Source: an uncultured Thermoproteales archaeon
GTDB lineage: Archaea > Thermoproteota > Thermoprotei > Thermoproteales > Thermoproteaceae
Direction: 5' to 3'
DNA: 6,201 nucleotides
Assembly (NCBI GenBank): GCA_946480885.1
Contig: CAMLLK010000069.1
Span: 1-6,201 of the forward strand
Shown here: positions 1-5,664 of the stretch, one piece after another
Numbering within the stretch: the first letter of the stretch is position 1
How the letters are laid out: every line of letters starts with the position of its first letter
Notes under the pieces: model-generated
Seen by the model: only the letters and a program-made list of their open reading frames with translations
Database searches by the model: none
What the model was told of the DNA's origin: nothing
Translations under genes and position numbers: made by a program

Positions 1-186
1 GACGAGGCGGCCGTTTCCTCGGTGTAAAACCCGGGGAACGAGTGCACCAGTATACGGCGTGGAGGAAGGGGGTGCCGTTAAACTCCCGATTTCTTTCCCG
101 AGGGGGGAGCCGGCCCCTCCCAATCGCCCGAGCGTGCGGGGCGGCGGGCGAAAGGGCCGAGGCGGCGGCGTGGGGGTTTTTTCTTA
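1..186. other. GC-rich block with hairpin potential, possible structured RNA
   Basis: This block is 68% GC over 1-180 by hand count, against 40% for 181-500. In a hyperthermophile, a local GC peak in non-coding DNA is a known sign of a structured RNA. Possible stems are CGAGG (3-7) with CCTCG (17-21), CTCCC (83-87) with GGGAG (105-109), and a nested pair of GGCCC (112-116) with GGGCC (154-158) enclosing CGCCC (125-129) with GGGCG (146-150). A run of five G then six T at 172-182 could end a plus-strand transcript. Read on the minus strand, the same bases give a TTTAAG box that could instead be a promoter. I see no conserved core of SRP RNA, RNase P RNA, 5S rRNA or tRNA. Two plus-strand frames are open here, but their Arg/Gly/Pro-rich translations are not protein-like. 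The strand and left end are unknown. Confidence 0.25.
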
Positions 187-473
187 AAGAGTAGGCGTGT
201 CAAATTATTGGGAGTTGCGTCCGTCTATCCCAGTAAACGCAGACATTTTTCATAAAAAGCTGATCTTTGTAACTAGCCCTTTTGCCCAGAAGAACGTATA
301 TATTTACCCCTCTTTTGCAAAGGCCTTGCCGGCTGTATTGTTAATAAGGCACGGGCACTACTGTAAACAAGTGTAAATATAGCCTCTAGATGCGCGTGTA
401 TTAACTAACGCCCACTCTGCGTTGATTAGTACATTCTACAGAGGCGGCTTTTTGTACACTGTTCAACGTATTG
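187..473. other. AT-rich intergenic region, no gene seen
   Basis: No credible reading frame is present on either strand; the longest starts give only a few to about 17 codons. The stretch contains a TATATATTTA run at 297-306 that could be an unused or divergent promoter element. It also has two TGTAAA hexamers at 362-367 and 372-377, ten bases apart (about one helical turn), and the inverted repeat listed separately. It is best read as the upstream control region of the gene starting at 501. Confidence 0.5.
402..428. repeat. Imperfect inverted repeat upstream of the 501 promoter
   Basis: TAACTAACGC (402-411) faces GCGTTGATTA (419-428) across a 7-base spacer. Five outward pairs from the spacer are perfect; then come one G-T pair, one mismatch and three more A-T pairs. 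It lies about 45 bases upstream of the TATA box at 474-481, where an archaeal activator could bind. It could also be a chance palindrome in AT-rich DNA. Confidence 0.3.
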
Positions 474-481
474 TATAAATA
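474..481 (+). promoter_or_regulatory. TATA box for the reading frame starting at 501
   Basis: TATAAATA is centred about 23 bases before the ATG at 501. Archaeal transcription starts roughly 22-27 bases after the TATA centre, so the transcript would begin at or next to the ATG and be leaderless, as is usual for first genes in Pyrobaculum-like crenarchaea. This placement is the main evidence that 501, not 651, is the ancestral start of the long gene: no similar box lies 20-30 bases before 651. Confidence 0.6.
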
Positions 482-500
482 TTACTGTTTTCTTGTAGAT

Positions 501-644
501 ATGCGGGCGTTGTTGGGCGTTATTCTCGTAATCGGCCTGGCTTATGGATTAAGCGTAGTGGTGTACGACGGCAATGTCCCTGCGCGTTATGTAATGGCGG
601 ATAATTTAACTGTCTATTTGGTTAACTCCACTGTCTCTGTGTGA
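501..644 (+). pseudogene. Signal-peptide N-terminus cut off by in-frame TGA
   Basis: ATG 501 opens 47 codons ending in TGA at 642-644. The translation begins MRALLGVILVIGLAYGLS: one arginine followed by a strongly hydrophobic stretch and small residues, the pattern of a Sec-type signal peptide, with a plausible cleavage region near residues 14-18. Residues 36-38 (NLT) and 42-44 (NST) are N-glycosylation sequons, continuing the sequon-rich character of the long frame downstream. That frame is the same one (501 and 651 are in phase), so removing the single TGA would give one protein of 1004 residues. It is therefore best read as the detached 5' end of the next gene, through a nonsense mutation, a sequencing error or stop-codon readthrough. 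An independent 47-residue secreted peptide is possible but less likely, given the continuity. Confidence 0.6.
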
Positions 645-650
645 GTTGAC

Positions 651-3515
651 GTGGGTAGGGTCGCCAACGTCACGTTGGTGTACTGCTCTGGGGTTTTGAG
701 CTTTGTGGGGGATAGGGGCTGGCTGAATTTCACGCCAGCCGGGCTCTCCATGGTGTGGGTTTATGTAGACGGCGCCTTGGCGACTAGTTTTGCGGTAAAG
801 CCCTCTTTAATTACTCACAACCCGTATATGACTGATTTAAGCCTCGCTCTGCCTCAATTTGCCCTGCCGGGGTGGAGGGTTGTGGCTAACCTCTCTTGGT
901 ATAGACACGCCTACTGCCCCGCCGACTTTGTTAAACTGCTTGCCCGCGACTCCCAGGGCAGGGTTTATGAGCTGGCGCGGGGGAGGTGGCCGTATTGGGA
1001 GCTAGTTTCGCGGGGGGTTGAGAGGAAGAGTCTATCTTTTGTAGTTAATTTGCCCCCTGGGGTTTACGAGGTGAAGGCCGTTGGGGCCTCGTGCCACGGG
1101 AGGTATAACTACTTTAACCCCGACTGGAGCGACGTCTGTGCCGACGGCGGTTTTGCGGGGCGGAGACCTGAGGAGCTTTCGTGGGATGTGTACGAGGCGG
1201 CCTCGGCGCCTGTGAGGCTTGTAGTCGGCGGCTTGGAACACCTTCTGGCCTGGGCAGCCGTGCACGGCCTCGACGCCCGCGAGACTACTCAGCTCTTAAA
1301 GGCCTTTGGCTTCGGCGTTGAGGTTAAGGGCGTCGACAGGAGGGGCGGCTCCGTTTCGTTTGCTCTGTCTAACGGCTCTGTGGTGGCGGTGCCGGTGTTT
1401 TTCGAAGTGCAGTCCAACGGGACGGGGCTCTTCGTCGTGGGCAACCCGTCGTTTGTAAACGTGACGTATATCGCCAGGGCCAAGTTCTCAAAGACGGGGA
1501 GGGAATTGAACTTCACGTTGTCAGTGGGGGCGTGGGACGCGGCTCTTGCGGCGCCTGCAGTTTGGCGGGAGGAGGAGGCGCAGTACGATGTCTCCCTCTT
1601 TCTGTACATCCCCGCCGGCGCGTACTCGCTGGGCAACTTCTCAGTCTCTTTCGACAAGCCCCGCCTAGTGTCGGGGAACCGCTCCGTCTTGCTGAGGCCT
1701 CTCCACGCGGTGTTCCTCCCGCCTGAGACTAAGCGCCTTGTAGACGCCTACAAGCCGTGTAACGAGGCGTTTTGGCGGGGCTTTGACGAGGTTTCAGACC
1801 CCTACGACTACTCCCTCCTCGGCGATGTGGCGTTGACAATTATCCCAGTGGGGAGGATAGTGGGCTTTTTCGGAAAGTTGCTTGGGGCCGGGGCCAGGGC
1901 CTTTGAGGAAATCAACGGTCTTATAAACGCTATTAAATCCGCCTACTACGCCCTCTCCTCCTCTAAGTGGGCCAGGGCCGTGGGGACTGCGTCGGGCTTC
2001 GTGATTCCCGACGTGTTTATTGCAGAGGACCTCCGCCAGCTTCTCGAGCCCCAAGCCGCCGAGGAGGTGTTCTCAGCCTTCGGCGTGGACTTCGCCGAGG
2101 TTGAGCGCTTCCACGCGGGGGTTTTGACCGACTCCTCTTGTTTCCACGCGGGGAGGTACTACGCGGCGGTTTACGTCTCGTGGGCGCAGAGAGTCTCGGC
2201 CGTGGTCGACCTCGCCTCAAATCTCTACGCCAAGGTGTCAAAGGACGCGCTGGACAAATTCGGCAGATCTTTCGTCAAGGTGGCCGAGGGGGCTAAGCTG
2301 TTTTCGCACGTCACCCATGCCGGCTACGTCGCGGCGCGGGCGTGGGGGCCGTACGGGGTTGATGAAAATGAGTGGGCCAAGGCCTATGATGAGTTGGCCA
2401 GGGCGTTGACGGGGAGGAGCGACGTAGCGGCTGTGGTGGCATCAGTCCGCGTAGGCGTCGTGGAAGAGGACGGGACGCTACGCATGATGTTGCTTTCAAA
2501 ACGAGCTGTAAAGGGAGTTTTTAAGTTTGAGAGTGAAGTTACGGTTACTAAAAAGGTAAATGTGGGCGGTATTGATATCTTTTACGAGGAGGGCGGTGAA
2601 GAGGGCGGCGGGTTTATCGCGGCTATTTACAGCTCGCAGAAGGTGGTTAGGTGGACGTCTCCGGAGTTTTTTAAGGAGCTCCAAGATAGAAGTCTCATCA
2701 CAGTGAGCGAGAGCAAATTTAAGAAGGGGAACGTGAAGGGTATTAAATACTTATGTTTTAGTTATAGCGTGGTTTACGACAGCGCGCTCTACGGAGCCTT
2801 GAGCAGTCTGGTAGGAGATGTCTCTCAGTGGCGTCAGAGATTTGCCTTTATACCTCTGTTTAGCGTACTCAATAGCATGCAGAAAAATATTAGAGTAAAA
2901 CATGCGGCTTATGAAGTAGATATGGCCCCTCAATCAGAGGCTGTGAGGAAGTTAGATTACCCCGTGGCTATGGCCGGTGTTGTGGGGTATTTGGAAAACA
3001 CTGGTAAGACACTGAGGGATACTCACGGCGTTTTCGTGGAGCTACGCGGCGTAAGAGCTGGCGGCGCCGCCCCCGACGGCTTGGCCTTGGCGCAGTGGGA
3101 CGGCTGGAGGATTGTGTGGGCTGAGGTGGACCGCGATGTAGGCAGTCTTACAAAAAGTTTTAGGGAGAAGGTGGTTAAGTTGCAAAGCGCCGGCATTTTG
3201 GCCGGGGGGTCTTTTACGCAATACGGCGTTGCTCTCGCCGCTTTTAGAGTAGACGTGCTGAGCGGAGTTACTGTGGGCGGGAACGCCCTCGGCGGATCGC
3301 CTGTAAGTGAAAGAGTGCTGGCCTATCCGCAGGCCAAGAGCGGGCTGGTGGACTGGGCTAAGGCTATGAAAAGACACGACGTGGCCCCCCTCTTGGCTGT
3401 CTACGAGGGGGATGGGCCTAAGTTTAAGGTACGCGGCGTTTTGTTTAAACAATTTGTCGACATAGACAACGCCGACATCAGAGCCGTATTGGACGAGTGT
3501 CTGGGCAAAAAATAA
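651..3515 (+). CDS. Large surface/secreted protein of unknown function, main body (954 aa)
   Basis: I do not recognise the family. The frame is open from just after the TGA at 642-644; GTG 651 is the first usable start, but it has no TATA box and only a weak GTGA (641-644) as a possible ribosome site. Upstream, in the same frame, lies a signal peptide, so the native protein was probably about 1004 residues and exported. Residues 6-345 hold nine N-X-S/T sequons (N6, N26, N80, N241, N256, N270, N287, N329, N343) and four cysteines (C12, C89, C148, C163), fitting a glycosylated, perhaps disulfide-bonded ectodomain. A hydrophobic stretch at 388-413 contains Asp and Arg, so it is only a borderline membrane segment. 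Residues 346-954 hold no sequons and are richer in Lys/Glu, particularly 616-700. DNA encoding about 624-783 is AT-richer than its surroundings. If translated from 651 only, it would lack the signal and stay in the cell. The gene may be a pseudogene. Pyrobaculum PaREP-type repeat proteins often carry internal stops, but I cannot show membership. Confidence 0.75.
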   Translation: MGRVANVTLVYCSGVLSFVGDRGWLNFTPAGLSMVWVYVDGALATSFAVKPSLITHNPYMTDLSLALPQFALPGWRVVANLSWYRHAYCPADFVKLLARDSQGRVYELARGRWPYWELVSRGVERKSLSFVVNLPPGVYEVKAVGASCHGRYNYFNPDWSDVCADGGFAGRRPEELSWDVYEAASAPVRLVVGGLEHLLAWAAVHGLDARETTQLLKAFGFGVEVKGVDRRGGSVSFALSNGSVVAVPVFFEVQSNGTGLFVVGNPSFVNVTYIARAKFSKTGRELNFTLSVGAWDAALAAPAVWREEEAQYDVSLFLYIPAGAYSLGNFSVSFDKPRLVSGNRSVLLRPLHAVFLPPETKRLVDAYKPCNEAFWRGFDEVSDPYDYSLLGDVALTIIPVGRIVGFFGKLLGAGARAFEEINGLINAIKSAYYALSSSKWARAVGTASGFVIPDVFIAEDLRQLLEPQAAEEVFSAFGVDFAEVERFHAGVLTDSSCFHAGRYYAAVYVSWAQRVSAVVDLASNLYAKVSKDALDKFGRSFVKVAEGAKLFSHVTHAGYVAARAWGPYGVDENEWAKAYDELARALTGRSDVAAVVASVRVGVVEEDGTLRMMLLSKRAVKGVFKFESEVTVTKKVNVGGIDIFYEEGGEEGGGFIAAIYSSQKVVRWTSPEFFKELQDRSLITVSESKFKKGNVKGIKYLCFSYSVVYDSALYGALSSLVGDVSQWRQRFAFIPLFSVLNSMQKNIRVKHAAYEVDMAPQSEAVRKLDYPVAMAGVVGYLENTGKTLRDTHGVFVELRGVRAGGAAPDGLALAQWDGWRIVWAEVDRDVGSLTKSFREKVVKLQSAGILAGGSFTQYGVALAAFRVDVLSGVTVGGNALGGSPVSERVLAYPQAKSGLVDWAKAMKRHDVAPLLAVYEGDGPKFKVRGVLFKQFVDIDNADIRAVLDECLGKK

Positions 3516-3520
3516 AAAAT
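3507..3520 (+). promoter_or_regulatory. Possible TATA element overlapping the end of the preceding gene
   Basis: An A-rich tract with single T bases (AAAAAATAAAAAAT) spans the last codons and TAA stop of the long gene and lies about 19 bases before ATG 3532, or about 25 bases before the in-frame GTG at 3538. It could drive a leaderless transcript for the paralog pair. No Shine-Dalgarno sequence precedes 3532, which supports a local promoter over pure co-transcription. The Lys-Lys-stop codons alone produce much of this A-richness, so confidence is modest. Confidence 0.4.
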
Positions 3521-3531
3521 TCATTTAGCTG

Positions 3532-4626
3532 ATGTCTGTGATCGAGCTTTTGTTTAAATACTGGCTGGCTGTAAAGAGACTTACCGGAATTTACGATTAT
3601 AAGGGCATGTGCATTGCGGGGTACGACCCGCCGTATCTAGCCACGACCGTCGTGTTGGGGAGGGCCGACGGCGGTTTTGTCTTAGCCGTAGACGGCTCCT
3701 CAAGCCGTTACCACTTTAAGTATATAAAAGACTACGTCGACGTAGTTAAGGAAGATGGAGAGGATCCAACGTCGTCGGTTACATTTAAGGGCTTGATCTG
3801 GGCAAAGCCCGTGGTTATTGCAGATGAGAGGCATTCTTACGTTAGATTCGACCTGGCCCGGCGCCATGTGGGGAGTTTTAAGCCTAAGTGCGTCCCGCCG
3901 CTGGCCGGGTCTAGGTGGTGGGTGTTCTACCCTTCAGAGGGTATCTTTTTAAAAGATGAGGGCCTCAACTACTTTCTTGATGAGGAATCTCTTGAGGAGA
4001 CATCTCAAATCTTCGTCCTCACTGAGCGCGGCATTTCTGTATACTGCCGCAGTTGTATAGAGTTTGACGAAGCCACTCTCAGCCCTTGTAAATACGCCTT
4101 TGGCGGGAAGTGGCTGTACCACTCCCCCATTGGCCCTCCAGTGTCAGCGCCGGGGGCTGGGTCTTTGAGTGGCGCGGAGCTTCCCGTCGTTAGACACAGG
4201 GATAGGTACTTACGTGTAGGGCCCTGGCTGGCTTGGCACAGAGTCCTCGGCATTCTTGACGACGGCAAGTGGGTTATTATAGGCGACGACGGCCTTTACG
4301 AGGCTGAGTTTATCCCCACCGTAAAATACCCCCTTGAGGAATTCGGTGAAGTGGGCTATGTGAGGGTTTTGGGGCCTTATGGGGGCGACGTTGACGATGT
4401 GCAGTCCCCATGCGGAGCGCCGAGACTTGTGGCTTGTACAGAGGATACTAGAGAAGTGTTGACATCGCTGGGACATAAGTGCGAGGCAGAGGGAGGAATA
4501 CCGCACGTGACTTTAGCTATAAACATTCCCGTGGCTCTCGGGAGGGAGACTATGGACTGGCCGCTTACCGACACTTGCGGCCCGTTGCTTAAACTGGACA
4601 GGCTCGACTTACTTGGCGGATGGTAA
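3532..4626 (+). CDS. Array paralog 1: modular Cys-containing protein, unknown function (364 aa)
   Basis: I do not recognise this family. There is no signal peptide or membrane segment, so it is probably cytoplasmic. Two parts are visible. The N-terminal part (about 1-213) contains VLGRADGGFVLAV (41-53) and FKPKCVPPLAGSRWW (116-130), both with counterparts in the partial gene at 5665, and a CRSC pair (C172, C175). The C-terminal part begins at 214 (GAELPVVRHRDRYLRVG), continues through LDDGKWVIIGDDGLYEA (242-258) and SPCGAPRLVAC (292-302), and ends after WPLTDTC (343-349). The block 214-302 matches residues 140-228 of the next gene at 70 of 89 positions. C294, C302 and C349 have equivalents there and could be disulfide partners, a common feature in Pyrobaculum cytoplasmic proteins. 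ATG 3532 is chosen as the first start; GTG 3538 is an alternative. The stop overlaps the next gene's start by seven bases, so the two are probably translated from one message. Confidence 0.85.
   Translation: MSVIELLFKYWLAVKRLTGIYDYKGMCIAGYDPPYLATTVVLGRADGGFVLAVDGSSSRYHFKYIKDYVDVVKEDGEDPTSSVTFKGLIWAKPVVIADERHSYVRFDLARRHVGSFKPKCVPPLAGSRWWVFYPSEGIFLKDEGLNYFLDEESLEETSQIFVLTERGISVYCRSCIEFDEATLSPCKYAFGGKWLYHSPIGPPVSAPGAGSLSGAELPVVRHRDRYLRVGPWLAWHRVLGILDDGKWVIIGDDGLYEAEFIPTVKYPLEEFGEVGYVRVLGPYGGDVDDVQSPCGAPRLVACTEDTREVLTSLGHKCEAEGGIPHVTLAINIPVALGRETMDWPLTDTCGPLLKLDRLDLLGGW
4171..4437 (+). repeat. Duplicated coding block, copy 1
   Basis: These 89 codons of the first paralog match 5037-5303 in the second without gaps: 70 identical residues by hand alignment. 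At DNA level the longest exact run I found is 26 bases (4186-4211 with 5052-5077), with further exact runs at GACGACGGCAAGTGGGT and GACGACGGCCTTTACGAGG. This marks a tandem gene duplication with a conserved module. Confidence 0.85.
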
Positions 4627-5576
4627 CGTTTAAGTACGTCTTCGGCAGACTTCCGCAGGGAGATTTGGTGTATTTCTGCGATCTTTCTTTTTACAGAGAT
4701 TTTTTCTTCGATCCCAACTCCTTGGAGGAGTTGAGGGCGAAGTTTAAATTGCTGGTATGTAGCCGTGGGGAGTACGGGAGCTGTGTGGATTGGGACGGGG
4801 ATATGCGCGGTTTTAAGCCGGCTTACGTCCCCCCGTTGCCAGCTGGCGGGGGGTTTACCCGCTGGTGGATAGGCCTCGGCTACTTCGCCTATGAGGGGCC
4901 GCTGGGAGTTGTTTACATAACTCTTTCAAATGTCGCCGTGTCTGAGGGCTACGCCGCGGAGAAGCTCCGGGTGACAGTCGACGTGGAGAGGCTGGGCGAG
5001 GTGAGAATTCACGCAGTTGGCGGCGGGGAGCTAATAGGCGCAGAGCTCCCAGTCGTTAGACACAGGGATAGGTACTTGCGGGTTGGGGAGTGGCTGGCCT
5101 GGCACCGGGTGGCCGGAGTATTAGACGACGGCAAGTGGGTACTGCTCGGAGACGACGGCCTTTACGAGGCTGTTTTTCGCCAAACTGTCAAAAACCCCCT
5201 CGGGGAATTCGGAGAGATTGGCTACGTCAAAGTGCTGGCCCCCTACGGCGGCGCCGAATTTAACATCGCCTCGCCTTGCGGGGCGCCGAGGCTTGTGGCT
5301 TGTAACGAAGAGGGGCAGAGGGCGGCGGACGCCGTGTTGGACTACGTGAGGAGAGCGCTGGCGGAAAAGGGCATTGCGGCTGTGGAGCTCTTCGCGCCGC
5401 CTTCTTGGCGCTGTTCACGGCCTTTTGTAATTCCAGAGCTCGTGGAGTTAGAAGTGCCCAACGATGCCCTCCTCCACTGGCCTCTCACAGACCCCTGTCC
5501 CCACGTCTTGAAAATAGCCGCCGAAGACCCCCTAGGCCTAACCACCCCCTCCACTTGCTACACGTGCTGGGATTAA
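4620..5576 (+). CDS. Array paralog 2: shorter N-terminus, same conserved C-terminal module (318 aa)
   Basis: The family is unknown, but this is clearly a paralog of the gene before it. ATG 4620 lies inside that gene's last codons (7-base overlap, ATGGTAA), with no Shine-Dalgarno sequence, pointing to coupled translation. The N-terminal 139 residues are about 75 shorter than in the 364-residue paralog and mostly unalignable by eye. Only a degenerate FKPAYVPP...RWW element (65-83) recalls the motif in the other two, and its cysteine is replaced by tyrosine. The block 140-228 is the shared module (GAELPVVRHRDRYLRVG, DDGKWVLLGDDGLYEA, SPCGAPRLVAC). The stretch between LVAC and WPLTDPC (287-293) is 58 residues against 40 in the first paralog and includes an alanine/arginine-rich probable helix (about 232-253). 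The tail ends with CYTC (313-316), absent from the first paralog. No export signal or membrane segment is seen, so a cytoplasmic location is likely. Confidence 0.85.
   Translation: MVTFKYVFGRLPQGDLVYFCDLSFYRDFFFDPNSLEELRAKFKLLVCSRGEYGSCVDWDGDMRGFKPAYVPPLPAGGGFTRWWIGLGYFAYEGPLGVVYITLSNVAVSEGYAAEKLRVTVDVERLGEVRIHAVGGGELIGAELPVVRHRDRYLRVGEWLAWHRVAGVLDDGKWVLLGDDGLYEAVFRQTVKNPLGEFGEIGYVKVLAPYGGAEFNIASPCGAPRLVACNEEGQRAADAVLDYVRRALAEKGIAAVELFAPPSWRCSRPFVIPELVELEVPNDALLHWPLTDPCPHVLKIAAEDPLGLTTPSTCYTCWD
5037..5303 (+). repeat. Duplicated coding block, copy 2
   Basis: This is the second copy of the 89-codon module described at 4171-4437. Similarity falls off sharply before GAELPVV and after LVAC, so the module, not the whole gene, is what has stayed alike. 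Confidence 0.85.
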
Positions 5577-5595
5577 CCGAGGCGGCGGGAGGAAT

Positions 5596-5616
5596 GGACA
5601 TTAGTCCTTTTAGGAC
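5596..5616. repeat. Alternating GGAC/GTCC inverted repeats in the intergenic gap
   Basis: GGAC (5596-5599), GTCC (5604-5607) and GGAC (5613-5616) alternate, so the middle element can pair with either neighbour. The second pairing extends to five base pairs (GTCCT / AGGAC around TTT). It lies between the end of the second paralog and the promoter-like element of the third, where a small operator or a weak 3' hairpin would fit. It is short enough to be chance. Confidence 0.25.
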
Positions 5617-5634
5617 AGTTGCGCCTTTGTGAAT

Positions 5635-5647
5635 ATTAAAAAAATAA
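5635..5647 (+). promoter_or_regulatory. TATA-like element for the third paralog
   Basis: ATTAAAAAAATAA is centred about 24 bases before ATG 5665, the spacing expected for a leaderless archaeal transcript. No Shine-Dalgarno sequence precedes the ATG (the nearby bases are CTTTTTAATCA). The 88-base gap is the largest within the array and suggests the third paralog is a separate transcription unit. Confidence 0.5.
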
Positions 5648-5664
5648 AGAGAACTTTTTAATCA

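Noticed and set aside
2..187. Two open plus-strand frames of about 61 codons at the left edge
   Set aside because: Both are open because high GC makes stops rare. The translations are Arg/Gly/Pro-rich with codons such as CGG and CGA that the real genes here use less often, and two overlapping frames cannot both be real without other support.
642..644. TGA as a selenocysteine codon
   Set aside because: Known archaeal selenoprotein systems are not found in Pyrobaculum-like crenarchaea. I saw no selenocysteine-type stem-loop, and the context (VSV-stop-VD) resembles no known selenoprotein. Pyrrolysine uses TAG, so it does not apply.
1289..2499. Several antisense frames of 62-122 codons opposite the large gene
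   Set aside because: They are shadows of a long GC-rich gene: low-complexity Pro/Arg-rich translations, no promoters, and a convincing gene on the other strand.
2985..3011. GYLENTGKT in the large protein, resembling a Walker A nucleotide-binding loop
   Set aside because: There are five residues, not four, between the glycines, there is no preceding beta-strand pattern of the usual type, and no clear Walker B partner. Not supported as an ATPase.
3529..3545. GCTGATGTCTGTGATC resembling C/D-box guide RNA elements
   Set aside because: The C box match is imperfect, no properly spaced D box or second box pair follows, and the bases are explained by the start of the 364-codon gene.
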